58,679 bases of DNA from Rhizobium leguminosarum (GCF_001652265.1 NZ_LWBS01000358.1:1-58679), one strand, 5' to 3'. Numbered from the stretch's first letter, positions 1-8,194 are shown. Made by a program: numbers and translations. The notes: generated from the letters alone by a model not told the origin.

Positions 1-205
1 GGCTCTGCTGCTTGGAAACGTCGTTCTGTGCGTCTTCGACCTGCAGCGTCACGCCGCTCAGTGTCTTTGCATAATCGGTCATGCCATTGCGCAGAACGGT
101 CAGGAAATTGTCGTCGAATTTCGCCATAGAGACGCCGACCGTTTCTGCATGAGCGGCCGTCGACATGACGAGCGCCATCGCAGTGCCCAGGATAAACTTC
201 TTCAT
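1..205 (-). CDS. Sugar ABC transporter periplasmic-binding protein (N-terminal part only)
   Basis: The first 68 codons are visible; the rest lies beyond the left edge. The start is an ATG at 205 with a strong GGAGGAAG ribosome-binding site at 211-218. Residues 1-20 (MKKFILGTAMA...AHA) form a Sec signal peptide with an AHA|E cleavage site. The mature part (VGVSMAKFDDNFLTVLRNG, then LQVEDAQND) is the start of the RbsB/peripla_BP_4 fold used for pentoses, hexoses and inositol. The D-D-N-F-L-T pattern reminds me of rhizobial myo-inositol binding proteins. A GGAA-N6-TTCC palindrome 147 bp upstream resembles the inositol repressor (IolR) site, which is consistent. The family call is firm; the substrate is inference. 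Confidence 0.85.
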   Translation of the reverse strand, partial: MKKFILGTAMALVMSTAAHAETVGVSMAKFDDNFLTVLRNGMTDYAKTLSGVTLQVEDAQNDVSKQQS

Positions 206-351
206 TTTCACTTCCTCCACAAAGCGGTGCCCGGCTGCACCCTCCTCACGCCGGAGCTCCAGGCATTTGCTCTGAAGCCGCAATTCACCGCGCCACCTCT
301 CCCGCGGCGCTCCGCAAAAACGGAACAAACAAACCGTCAAATCTGTTCTGC

Positions 352-365
352 GGAATATTCATTCC
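352..365. promoter_or_regulatory. GGAA-N6-TTCC palindrome, possible IolR-type operator
   Basis: The 14-bp sequence GGAATATTCATTCC lies in the 371-bp divergent gap between the binding-protein gene (minus strand) and the DUF1993 gene (plus strand). It fits GGAA-N6-TTCC, the pattern reported for the inositol-catabolism repressor IolR in Sinorhizobium. It sits 147 bp upstream of the binding-protein start codon. Otherwise the gap holds only the binding-protein leader and RBS, and nothing else I can name. Confidence 0.35.
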
Positions 366-576
366 ATTTTCTGGGAACGGCGTCAAGTAGCTTTAGCGCC
401 GACGAGATATGGAGGGAGCGGAATGCCATGGGCTTTCAGCCGACGCCCGCATTCCCCGTGTTGTGAAAGACCAAGGGAACATCCATCTATGCAGGGCCGA
501 AGGCAGGCTCACGGCCGCAGGCGCCTTCGACCTCTCGCCGCGACCCAATCATTTGAAGATTTTGGAGACAGGACAC

Positions 577-1074
577 ATGTCCATTTCGATGTATCGCCTC
601 ACCGTTCCGATGTTCCAGCGCGGCCTCGCCAGCCTGAAAACCTACCTCGACAAGGCCGAAGCCTATGCGAAGGAAAAGAATATCGATCCTGCCATATTGA
701 TCGCCGCTCGCCTTGCGCCCGACATGCTGCCGCTCTCCGGCCAGTATCAGCGCGCCAGCGACACCGCCAAATTCGCGCTCGCCCGCCTGACGGCGACCGA
801 CGCCCCGAAGTTCGATGATAACGAAACGACATTCGACGACCTGCGCGAGCGCCTGGCAAAGACCGAAGCCTATCTCGGTGCCTTCTCGGCGCAAGCACTG
901 GAAGGCACGCAAACCCGCCAGATCACCCTGCCGGGAAAGAGCGGTATCATAATGCCAGGTGGCGAATATATCGCCACCTTCGCCCTGCCGAACTTCTATT
1001 TCCACGTCGCGACAGCCCACGCGATCCTGCGCAACCAAGGCGCACCCATCGGCAAACGCGATTATCTCGGCTGA
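577..1074 (+). CDS. DUF1993 family protein
   Basis: This 165-residue protein starts MSISMYRLTVPMFQRGLASL and ends GKRDYLG. It is the full length of the DUF1993 family, a soluble all-alpha fold distantly related to DinB-like four-helix proteins, with no known reaction. The ATG at 577 was chosen over the longer open frame starting at 409 because the family begins with this Y-x-x-x-V-P-x-F-x-x-x-L motif and a TTGGAGAC ribosome-binding site lies just before it. The gene appears monocistronic. Its stop codon falls in a 21-bp tandem duplication. Confidence 0.8.
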   Translation: MSISMYRLTVPMFQRGLASLKTYLDKAEAYAKEKNIDPAILIAARLAPDMLPLSGQYQRASDTAKFALARLTATDAPKFDDNETTFDDLRERLAKTEAYLGAFSAQALEGTQTRQITLPGKSGIIMPGGEYIATFALPNFYFHVATAHAILRNQGAPIGKRDYLG

Positions 1075-1114
1075 ACCCTGGTTCGGCTCGGCTGAACCCT
1101 AGTTCGGCTCGGCT
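1069..1114. repeat. 21-bp tandem duplication across the DUF1993 stop codon
   Basis: The unit GGCTGAACCCTGGTTCGGCTC occurs twice in direct succession (1069-1089 and 1090-1110) with one G/A difference, followed by a partial third GGCT. The first copy contains the TGA stop codon of the DUF1993 gene, and the second repeats it. Confidence 0.9.
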
Positions 1115-1227
1115 AGAGCACCGGATAATTCCTTGAATCGGAATCGATTTAAGGATGAAATTATGCAGCGATTCAAAGTGTCACGGAGTCTTTTGCGCGT
1201 CTGAAAAAGACGCGCGGCGCTGTAACA
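1114..1227. repeat. Composite intergenic palindromic repeat (rhizobial family)
   Basis: The left part (GAGCACCGGATAATTCC, TTGAATCGGAATCGATTT) and right part (GACGCGCGGCGCTGTAACAT) form a dispersed intergenic element. The right part is nearly identical to the hairpin at 39251-39300. It contains the inverted pair GCGCGTCT / AGACGCGC. The element ends immediately before the stop codon of the sulfatase gene on the opposite strand. Confidence 0.7.
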
Positions 1228-2787
1228 TCAGGGCCGGTGCGTCACCGGCCCTCTTTCCGTCAGCTCGGTATAGGCGAGCGTCTGATCGAGATGGCGTGCT
1301 CGGAGCGACAGCAGCTTCTCGGCATAGTCGAGCCGTATCGCCGCATAAGCCGGATCCGCCGCGACATTGTCGAGCTCCATCGGATCGTCGGCAAGATTGA
1401 AGAGCAGCGGCGGCAATGCGGTAAAATGCACATATTTGAACCGCGCGTCGCGGATCACCGCGAGATTGCATTCGTTGGACCGCAGCCGGAAATGCTGCTC
1501 GGCCTCGCCATGCGCAATGTCGCGGAAATCGAATTCCCAAAATGCCGCATTCCGCCAGCCCTGTCCGCTCCCACCCCTGACAAACGGCACGAGCGACCGG
1601 CCATCGAGCCCGTTCTTCGCGTCGATGCCGAGCCTTTGGCAAAGTGTCGGAAAGATATCCGCAGCGCTGGTGAAATTGTCGACGACCCCACCCGCAGCAC
1701 TGCTTGCGGGATCGCGGATCACCAGAGGAATATGATAGCTGCCGTCGAAGAAACCGCCCTTGCCGAGCACCCAGTGATCGCCCGCCATCTCGGCGTGGTC
1801 CGAGGTGAAGATGATGAGCGTATCGTCCCAGGCGCCCGCATCCTTGAGAGCCTGCCAGATGCGGCCGAGCTGTGCATCGACCTCTGATATCATGCCGTAA
1901 TAGATCGCCCGGATCGCGGCAAAATCCTCGGCGTTCCAGCCGCTGAGCGGCCCCGTTGCACCGTGAATGAAGTTGCCCTTGTCGGAGCGTGGCATGGCAT
2001 AGGCGAGATAGGGGTGACTGTTCTGTTCCGCTTCACGGTTTGCCGCGCGCGCAAAAGCTGGTCCCTCGCCCGGCGTGAACATTCGGTTGAACGGCTCCGG
2101 CACGGAGAATGGCGGATGCGGACGTAAGAAAGAGACATGCGCAAACCACGGCCTGTCCTGTTCGCCCATCCAGCGGATGAACTCGCCGGCCAGAAAAGCC
2201 GTCTGGGTCTCGTCGCGCGAATAGGCCGGCGACGCATCCGAAATGTCTCCAGCTCCAGCACCGACCGGAATATGGATATCGCGGCTGACGGCATCCGCAT
2301 GGCCCCGGGACCTCAGCCAGGAGAGCCATTGTCTTTCGTGCTCGGGCAGAAGCTGGCGGGCCGTAAAGCCCGGCAGCACGCCTTCATAACTCGTCAGATG
2401 CGGATCGCCGGCATCCATCCCGCGTGGATCGGGCGCCGTATCCGTATAGCCGAACAGGGTCGGGTCGTATCCAGCCCGCCGGGCAGCCAGCGCCAGATTG
2501 TCGAAGCGGGCATCGAGCGGCGAACCGTTGCGGCAGACGCGGTGGTTCATCTGATAGAGACCGGTATAGAGTGTGGCCCGCGCCGGTGAGCAAGGTGCCG
2601 CCCCGGCATAATGCCGCCGGAAGAGGGTGCCTTCGCGCGCCAGCGCATCGACACCAGGCGTCTTTACGCAGGCATGACCGACAGCCGACAGGCAATCGCC
2701 GCGCCACTGGTCCGCCGTGATCAGCAGGATGTTCGGCCGGCGCGCTTTCTCAATGCTGGTTGGCTCAATGCTGGTTGGATTTTGCAT
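1228..2787 (-). CDS. Sulfatase / phosphonate monoester hydrolase family enzyme
   Basis: This 519-residue protein is in the alkaline phosphatase superfamily. CSPAR at residues 66-70 is the C-x-P-x-R sequence whose Cys is converted to formylglycine. Metal-binding Asp lies in ITADQW (about 26), and FTSDHAEMAGDHWVLGKGGFF is the second metal region. The C-terminal pattern (WEFDFRD, YKYVHFTALPPLLFNL) resembles rhizobial phosphonate monoester hydrolase more than choline sulfatase, so the substrate (sulfate ester, phosphonate or phosphodiester) is open. The ATG at 2787 lies inside the end of galE (23-nt overlap), so the two genes are probably co-translated. The last codons are encoded by an inverted repeat (GGGCCGGTG / CACCGGCCC). 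There is no signal peptide, so it is probably cytoplasmic. Confidence 0.82.
   Translation of the reverse strand: MQNPTSIEPTSIEKARRPNILLITADQWRGDCLSAVGHACVKTPGVDALAREGTLFRRHYAGAAPCSPARATLYTGLYQMNHRVCRNGSPLDARFDNLALAARRAGYDPTLFGYTDTAPDPRGMDAGDPHLTSYEGVLPGFTARQLLPEHERQWLSWLRSRGHADAVSRDIHIPVGAGAGDISDASPAYSRDETQTAFLAGEFIRWMGEQDRPWFAHVSFLRPHPPFSVPEPFNRMFTPGEGPAFARAANREAEQNSHPYLAYAMPRSDKGNFIHGATGPLSGWNAEDFAAIRAIYYGMISEVDAQLGRIWQALKDAGAWDDTLIIFTSDHAEMAGDHWVLGKGGFFDGSYHIPLVIRDPASSAAGGVVDNFTSAADIFPTLCQRLGIDAKNGLDGRSLVPFVRGGSGQGWRNAAFWEFDFRDIAHGEAEQHFRLRSNECNLAVIRDARFKYVHFTALPPLLFNLADDPMELDNVAADPAYAAIRLDYAEKLLSLRARHLDQTLAYTELTERGPVTHRP
2749..2778. repeat. 15-bp perfect tandem duplication at the galE/sulfatase junction
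   Basis: CTCAATGCTGGTTGG is present twice back to back (2749-2763 and 2764-2778). On the minus strand it encodes the duplicated pentapeptide PTSIE-PTSIE near the sulfatase N-terminus. One copy also supplies the galE stop codon (2765-2767). Confidence 0.92.
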
Positions 2788-3748
2788 GCCAGTCCCAGGC
2801 GGAGCGGATGATCTCAGACAGATCATACTGCGGTACCCATCCGAGCACGTCACGCGCCTTGTCGTTATTGGCGACCAGCGTATGCGAATCGCCTTCGCGA
2901 CGGCCGATATATTCGACCGGGAAAGGCCGGTTCGACACCTCCTCGATCGCGCCGAGCAATTCCTTGACTGTCGTGCCGGTGCCGGTGCCGAGATTGAGCG
3001 CGACGGAATCGCCGCCCTTCAGCAGATATTCGACAGCGCGCACATGCGCATCGGCGAGATCCAGCACATGGATATAGTCGCGCACGCAGGTGCCGTCGCG
3101 GGTCTCGTAATCGCTACCGAACACCTTGAAACCCTGGCGGCGGCCGAGCGCCGCGTCGATCGCCAGGGGTATTGCATGCGTTTCCGGCTGGTGCCATTCG
3201 CCGATCCGGCCCTCGAAATCGGCGCCGGCCGCATTGAAATAGCGCAGCACTACCGAGCGCAGGCTTCTGTACTGATCGTAGTCGGCGAGCGCCTGTTCGA
3301 CGATATATTTCGTCCGCCCGTAGGGATTGATCGGCACCTGCCGGTGCGTCTCGTCGAGCGGCACGCTCTGCGGCAGGCCGTAGGTCGCGCAGGTGGAGGA
3401 GAAGACGAAGGCATTGATGCCGGCCGCCTGTGCCGCCGAAAGCAGCGTCAAAGTGCCGATCACATTGTTCTCGTAGAAGGAAACCGGATCCTTGACCGAT
3501 TCGCCGACCTCGATCAGCGCCGCGAAATGCAGGATCGCCGCCGGCTTGTGTTTGGCCAGCACCTTGTCCAGCCGGGCGCGATCGCGAATATCGCCCTCTT
3601 CGGCCGGCCCCCATCTGACGAACTCGCGATGGCCGTTCGAAAAATTATCGAAGACGACAGGCGTATAGCCCTTGTTCGCCAGGTCGAGGCACGTATGCGA
3701 GCCGATATAGCCGGCGCCGCCGACGACAAGAACCGTTTCACCTGCCAT
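2765..3748 (-). CDS. galE: UDP-glucose 4-epimerase (GalE/ExoB)
   Basis: The enzyme interconverts UDP-glucose and UDP-galactose; in rhizobia it supplies galactose for exopolysaccharide and lipopolysaccharide (often named exoB). The 327-residue length is typical. The Rossmann NAD-binding motif GGAGYIGSH lies at residues 10-18. The catalytic Ser/Thr is in FSSTCATYG (about 118-119) and the Tyr-x3-Lys is Y143-K147 in NPYGRTKY. GDS and YIGRREGDSHTL near the C-terminus are typical of the substrate domain. It starts with ATG at 3748 and is the upstream gene of a two-gene unit with the sulfatase. The promoter should lie in 3749-4015, where several TTGAC-like hexamers occur but none has a convincing partner. 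Confidence 0.95.
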   Translation of the reverse strand: MAGETVLVVGGAGYIGSHTCLDLANKGYTPVVFDNFSNGHREFVRWGPAEEGDIRDRARLDKVLAKHKPAAILHFAALIEVGESVKDPVSFYENNVIGTLTLLSAAQAAGINAFVFSSTCATYGLPQSVPLDETHRQVPINPYGRTKYIVEQALADYDQYRSLRSVVLRYFNAAGADFEGRIGEWHQPETHAIPLAIDAALGRRQGFKVFGSDYETRDGTCVRDYIHVLDLADAHVRAVEYLLKGGDSVALNLGTGTGTTVKELLGAIEEVSNRPFPVEYIGRREGDSHTLVANNDKARDVLGWVPQYDLSEIIRSAWDWHAKSNQH

Positions 3749-4015
3749 GCACCACCCTTATTCTTCACGAGAGATGGGAGAAACCTAGACGAGATACACG
3801 TCAATAAAAAGAAGGAACTGCGATCGGCGTCAACGGACAATACGTCAAATGCCGAAGACAGGCTTGATTGGGTGCAATCCGCCACTCGCGAAAATTGTAC
3901 CGGATCAGGAATAAACATAAATTATTCGCGTGATTTGCATAGCCGCCCGATCTAAGGGGCTTGCACCACCATGTGATGATCAACGGTCTGCAGCCATCAG
4001 GCAAGGAGAGCGCGA

Positions 4016-4660
4016 ATGAGGAAGGCATTGGTCGTTTGGGGCGGCTGGCAGGGCCATGAGCCGGAGCAATGCGCTCATATTGTCGCCGACCTCCTGCGCG
4101 AGGACGATTTTGCCGTCGAGGTGACCGGCGATCTCGGCGTATTCGGATCTCCGACGCTGGCGAAGGCCGATCTGCTGGTGCCGATCATCACCGGCGAAAC
4201 GCTCGAAAAGCCTCATGCGGCTGCCCTCGTCGAAGCGGTGCGCGGCGGGCTCGGGCTTGCCGGCCATCACGGCGCACTCGCCACGTCCTTCAAGGAAAGC
4301 GCGCCTTTCCGCTATGTCTCCGGCGTCACCTGGGTCGCCCATCCCGGCAATATCATCGACTTCCGGGTCGCCGTCACCCGCCAGGACGATCCCGTCATGG
4401 AGGGCATTCCCGACTTCGACTATCGTTCGGAGCAATATTACCTCCACTATGATCCCATAGTCGAAATCCTTGCGACCACCACCTTCACCGGCGCCTACGA
4501 TCCGGCAGCCCGCAATGTCGTGATGCCCGTCGTCTTCAAGCGCCATTTCGGTGCCGGCCGCATCTTCTATTCCGCCCTCGGCCATGTCGCGGCCGAATTC
4601 GACCATCCCTACATGCCCCTCATCCTGCGGCGTGGCCTGAGCTGGGCCGCACGCCAATAG
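4016..4660 (+). CDS. ThuA-like domain protein
   Basis: This 214-residue protein begins MRKALVVWGGWQGHEPEQC and contains GLAGHHGALATSF and VTWVAHPG, the glutamine-amidotransferase-like core of the ThuA family. ThuA is named from rhizobial trehalose utilisation, but the reaction of most members is unknown and sugar-derivative metabolism is only a guess. The ATG at 4016 has AAGGAGAG at 4002-4009. It is divergent from galE and appears monocistronic. Confidence 0.82.
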   Translation: MRKALVVWGGWQGHEPEQCAHIVADLLREDDFAVEVTGDLGVFGSPTLAKADLLVPIITGETLEKPHAAALVEAVRGGLGLAGHHGALATSFKESAPFRYVSGVTWVAHPGNIIDFRVAVTRQDDPVMEGIPDFDYRSEQYYLHYDPIVEILATTTFTGAYDPAARNVVMPVVFKRHFGAGRIFYSALGHVAAEFDHPYMPLILRRGLSWAARQ

Positions 4661-4810
4661 CGTCGGGACGAGCCGCACGTCGGCGAATGCCGACCGGCGG
4701 CACAGCCAGGCGACGGCGGCGGCTAAATTCAAGATGGAGGGCAGCCTCGCCTGATTAGTCGGCACGGGCGGCCGCTTGCCGATCACCCGCCGGCGCCATA
4801 ATTTGCCCGG

Positions 4811-5380
4811 ATGCAGGATCGCTTGTCTTTCTTCCCCGCCACCGCCGACCGCCTGGCCGATATAGAAGCGGTCTTCGACGATTGCGCCGACGGCCGGAAT
4901 TGTCACTGCGCCTACTGGTATCTTCCGAATGCCGACTACAAGGCGGGATGGGGCGAGGGAAATCGCAACTGGTTCCGAAGCCTGCTCACCGAACCGCGCC
5001 CGCCCGGCATTCTCGGCTATCACGACAATGAGCCGGCCGGATGGTGCGGCGTCGCGCCGCGCGTGGTGTTCGACCGGCTGCGCCGTTCAAAACCCTTTGC
5101 TCCGGTCGACGACAGGCCGGTCTGGTCGATCAATTGCTTCATCGTCCGCAAGCCGTTCCGGCGGCAGGGCCTGTCGCGACTGCTATTGAAACACGCCGTC
5201 GAATTCGCAAGCGCGAACGGCGCCGAATGTCTCGAAGCCTACCCTGTCGATCAGGCAGCCCGTGCTTCGAACGGAGGCGAGCTCTATCCGGGAACGCTCT
5301 CGATGTTTCTGGATGCCGGTTTCGTCGAAGTGGCAAGACGCCTGCCGGCAAGACCCGTCGTCCGCCTGGAATGCCGCTGA
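4811..5380 (+). CDS. GNAT family N-acetyltransferase
   Basis: This 189-residue protein has the acetyl-CoA fold. The central beta strand W-S-I-N-C-F-I-V is followed by the pyrophosphate-binding R/Q-x-x-G-x signature in RKPFRRQGLSRLLLKHAVEFA, and the C-terminal YPGTLSMFLDAGFVEVARR is the last strand-helix pair. The N-terminal CHCAYWYLP is unusually cysteine/tryptophan-rich for GNATs. The substrate cannot be read from the sequence. The gene stands alone, between the ThuA-like gene and the opposite-strand DUF2934 gene. Confidence 0.8.
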   Translation: MQDRLSFFPATADRLADIEAVFDDCADGRNCHCAYWYLPNADYKAGWGEGNRNWFRSLLTEPRPPGILGYHDNEPAGWCGVAPRVVFDRLRRSKPFAPVDDRPVWSINCFIVRKPFRRQGLSRLLLKHAVEFASANGAECLEAYPVDQAARASNGGELYPGTLSMFLDAGFVEVARRLPARPVVRLECR

Positions 5381-5413
5381 ATATTTCGGCACTCAGGGGA
5401 GTGGCAACACGGT

Positions 5414-5668
5414 CTAGCGGGCCGCCTTGATCTGCCGGTCGTTCTCGACGGCGGGGGCCGCCTCGTCATAGATCCGCATTAGCCGCCCGGCTGCCTTCAG
5501 CTTCTCGATGAGATCGTTTCCATCAGGCGAGGCCTTCGTCAGCTCCAGCTGCTCGAACTCCCTCAGCGCCTGCGCCCAATGGCTTTCCCCACGCCCATCC
5601 GGCCTGCCTTCCGATTCCCATAGCGAATAAGCGCGCTGGCTGACCCAGGCGTCTTTATTATGACTCAT
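5414..5668 (-). CDS. DUF2934 domain protein
   Basis: This 84-residue protein carries the DUF2934 signature: W-x-x-x-R-A-Y-x-L-W-E-x-E-G-R-P-x-G near residues 8-24, followed by SHWAQALREFE. DUF2934 proteins are small, soluble and of unknown role, common in rhizobia. The ATG at 5668 (MSHNKDAW) fits the family start; an in-frame ATG at 5698 would add ten unconserved residues. Neither has a strong ribosome-binding site. The gap to the next plus-strand gene (5699-5867) holds the divergent promoters and nothing recognisable. Confidence 0.75.
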   Translation of the reverse strand: MSHNKDAWVSQRAYSLWESEGRPDGRGESHWAQALREFEQLELTKASPDGNDLIEKLKAAGRLMRIYDEAAPAVENDRQIKAAR

Positions 5669-5867
5669 AATCAACCCCAGCGAGAAATTTGGAAGCAATA
5701 TTCGACAGGCAACAAGGTGCCAAAACCGGCTTTAGGAGTCGTTACGAGGCAGCGTTAGTTTTTAGCTAATCCGAGGTGCCGAGGGATTATTCAGGGCACA
5801 CATTCCGGGACCTTGGCCTCGTACCGCCTCCAGGATAGGGTCATCGCAGAAACGATAGCGATGACCG

Positions 5868-7304
5868 ATGGCAGCCAAGACGACACTCAATGCGAAGAAT
5901 CTCGAATCCCTTGGTGCGCAGCGCCTTGCCGAGCTGCTGATCGAGGTCAGCATGGGCAGTGCTGCCCACAAGCGACGGCTTCGAATGGAGCTTGCCGGCA
6001 ATCACGGCAGTGCCGAGGTCGCGCGTGAGGTGCGAAAGCGGCTTGCCAGCATTGCCCGCGCTCGCACCGTCATCAACTGGCGCAAAGTGAAGGCGCTGAA
6101 GAACGATCTGGAAACCCAGCGCAAGACGATCGCAGAGATCGTTGCCGCCGATGATCCCCAGGAGGCTTTCGAACTGATATGGCAGTTCCTTGCCCTGGCG
6201 AATTCGATCTTTGAGAGATCCAACGAGAGCAGCGGCTCTGTCATCCAAAGTTTTCATCAGGCTTGCGAGGATGCTGCCGCAATCGCCGCGTCCGCCAGGA
6301 TCGACTCCAATGTCCTGGCCGAGAAGGTGTTCAAAGCCGTGCAGGACGATGGTTACGGCCAGTACGACAAGCTGATTGCGGCAATGGTGCCAGCTCTCGG
6401 CAAGGATGGTCTCGATCGCTTGAAAACCCTCTTCGTCCAATGGTCCAAGGAGCCGAAAGACAAGCCGGCGAAGGGTAGACGCGAGATCATCGGCTGGAGC
6501 AGCGGAGGTCCGCTTTACGAAGATGAGATCTACGGCACTCAGCGGGATCTGATGGTGCGCATAGCCTTGCAGGAAATTGCCGACGCCCAGGGCGATGTTG
6601 ATGCCTACATCGCCCAGCACCCTGAGAAAACACGCAGGATGCCGATGACTGCGGCCGACATCGCCAATCGTCTGGTCTCGGCCGGCCGGGCGAAAGAAGC
6701 GCTTGCGGTGTTGAATAAAGTCGATGCGACAGGCCAGGCCGGCATGCCATTCGAATGGCAGCTCGCACGCGTCGAGACGCTCGAGGCCCTGGGGCGGCGA
6801 GAGGAGGCGCAGACCTATAGATGGACATGCTTCGAGCAGTCGCTGCATGACCAGCATCTCCGCGCCTTCCTCAAGCGACTGCCGGATTTCGACGATCTGG
6901 AGGCGGAGGAGAAGGCATTCGCCCATGCCCAGGCTTTCCCGGACGTCCACCAGGCGCTTACATTTTTTCTGAATTGGCCGGCACCTGCAGAGGCAGCAAA
7001 ACTCGTGATGAGGCGGAAGGCGGAACTGGACGGCAATCTCTATGAGCTGATGCCGGCGGCGGCCGAAGCTCTGGCGGAGAAACATCCTCTCGCGGCAACC
7101 ATCGCCTTACGCTCCATGATCGACTTCGCGCTCGATAGCGGCCGGTCCAGCCGCTATAAGTACGCGGCGAGGCATCTTGCGGAATGCGCATCGCTTGCGC
7201 CTCATATCGATGACTTCGGCAACACAAGATCCCACGACGCCTATGTCGCAGAACTCAAACGTCGGCACGGCAAGAGGCATGGCTTCTGGAGCCAGGTGAC
7301 CTAA
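5868..7304 (+). CDS. DUF6880-like helical repeat protein, unknown function
   Basis: This 478-residue, charged, almost wholly alpha-helical protein has no signal peptide and no membrane segment. Residues ~230-470 read like tetratricopeptide-type helical pairs (LVSAGRAKEALAVLNKVD, WQLARVETLEALGRREEAQTYRW, HLRAFLKRLPDFDDLEAEEKAF). It resembles a family I remember as DUF6880, found as a stand-alone gene in rhizobia. No catalytic motif is visible; a scaffold or interaction role is inference. The downstream thioredoxin-fold gene begins 36 bp later on the same strand, so the two are probably co-transcribed. Confidence 0.6.
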   Translation: MAAKTTLNAKNLESLGAQRLAELLIEVSMGSAAHKRRLRMELAGNHGSAEVAREVRKRLASIARARTVINWRKVKALKNDLETQRKTIAEIVAADDPQEAFELIWQFLALANSIFERSNESSGSVIQSFHQACEDAAAIAASARIDSNVLAEKVFKAVQDDGYGQYDKLIAAMVPALGKDGLDRLKTLFVQWSKEPKDKPAKGRREIIGWSSGGPLYEDEIYGTQRDLMVRIALQEIADAQGDVDAYIAQHPEKTRRMPMTAADIANRLVSAGRAKEALAVLNKVDATGQAGMPFEWQLARVETLEALGRREEAQTYRWTCFEQSLHDQHLRAFLKRLPDFDDLEAEEKAFAHAQAFPDVHQALTFFLNWPAPAEAAKLVMRRKAELDGNLYELMPAAAEALAEKHPLAATIALRSMIDFALDSGRSSRYKYAARHLAECASLAPHIDDFGNTRSHDAYVAELKRRHGKRHGFWSQVT

Positions 7305-7340
7305 GTCGCAACGGATGCATTACCTTCAGAGAGGAATTCC

Positions 7341-7901
7341 ATGACGACCACTTCCTGGCATGCAGATCCGCTCACCTGGGGAACTGGACCCCACATCTTC
7401 GAAGCATTTCTAGAGCCGACCGATCCTTATTCGGCGAGGGCATTCAACAAGCTCGACGCCCTTCTCGACCAAGCGGGCAAAGACAAGATCACTGTCAAGA
7501 TTCGGCTGCAGTCGCAGCCCTGGCACATGTATTCCGGCGTAATCGTCCGCTGCATTATCGCAGCCTCGACACTAAAAGGCGGCAAGGAGACAGCAAAGAA
7601 GGTCATGGCTGTCGTCGCGGCTCATCGCGAGGAATTCGAGTTCGAGCGTCACGCCGGCGGCCCGAATATGGATGTGACACCAAACCAGATCATCGATCGT
7701 CTTGAAGGCTATAGCGGTGTGAAGCTGAAGGATGCCTTCGCAATTCCGGACCTCGATCGGGAGATCAAGTGGCACTGCAGATATGCCCGCCAGAACGGCA
7801 TCCATGTCTCGCCGACCTTCATGATCGACGGGCTTGTGCAGGCGGACGTGAGCAGCGGCGATGAGGTTGGAATCTGGGTGAAGAAGGCGCTGGGCAATTG
7901 A
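7341..7901 (+). CDS. DsbA-like thioredoxin-fold protein lacking the CxxC motif
   Basis: This 186-residue cytoplasmic protein has a DsbA/FrnE-like layout: an N-terminal strand (HIFEAFLEP), an all-helical insertion (residues ~60-145) and a cis-proline loop HVSPTFMIDG (155-164). Where DsbA has C-P-Y-C this protein has D28-P29-Y30-S31, so both redox cysteines are gone while the Pro-Tyr between them is kept. The only cysteines (71 and 146) lie in the helical domain. It therefore cannot do normal dithiol chemistry and is more likely a binding or chaperone-like protein. It has a GAGAGGAATTCC leader (RBS GAGAGGA) and follows the DUF6880-like gene. Confidence 0.72.
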   Translation: MTTTSWHADPLTWGTGPHIFEAFLEPTDPYSARAFNKLDALLDQAGKDKITVKIRLQSQPWHMYSGVIVRCIIAASTLKGGKETAKKVMAVVAAHREEFEFERHAGGPNMDVTPNQIIDRLEGYSGVKLKDAFAIPDLDREIKWHCRYARQNGIHVSPTFMIDGLVQADVSSGDEVGIWVKKALGN

Positions 7902-8104
7902 CGCCGGCCGTGTGCCAGAGCTGTCCCACCCGCTTATTTGTCTCCTGCCATGAATATCATGCAGGAATCAGTGCAAGCGGCAGGCATTTTCCAACTTGGA
8001 CTTCAGAAAACACCGCGGGTGTGGCCCTGGGATGGATGCGATTCTACCGGCCAGTCACGGAAGTATCCCGGCAATCACAAAGCGCTGATATCCCGGGAAG
8101 CCTA

Positions 8105-8194
8105 TGGCGGAGAGGGTGGGATTTGAACCCACGATACCCTTGCAGGTATGCCGCATTTCGAGTGCGGTGCATTCGACCACTCTGCCACCTCTCC
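8105..8194 (-). tRNA. tRNA-Ser (anticodon CGA)
   Basis: On the minus strand the 90-nt sequence folds as a class II tRNA. The acceptor stem is GGAGAGG/CCTCTCC, the anticodon stem CCGCA/TGCGG encloses loop CTCGAAA (anticodon CGA, reading UCG serine codons), a long variable arm CATACCTGCAAGGGTATC follows, and the T-arm is GTGGGTTCAAATCCCAC. Discriminator base G is followed by an encoded CCA. It sits in the gap between the DsbA-like gene and rplU. The flanking stretch 7902-8104 holds nothing else I can identify. Confidence 0.97.

Noticed and set aside
1228..1260. Terminator for the sulfatase gene made from the GGGCCGGTG/CACCGGCCC hairpin
   Set aside because: On the minus strand the hairpin is inside the last codons and lacks a following T-run; it fits a plus-strand or structural element better.
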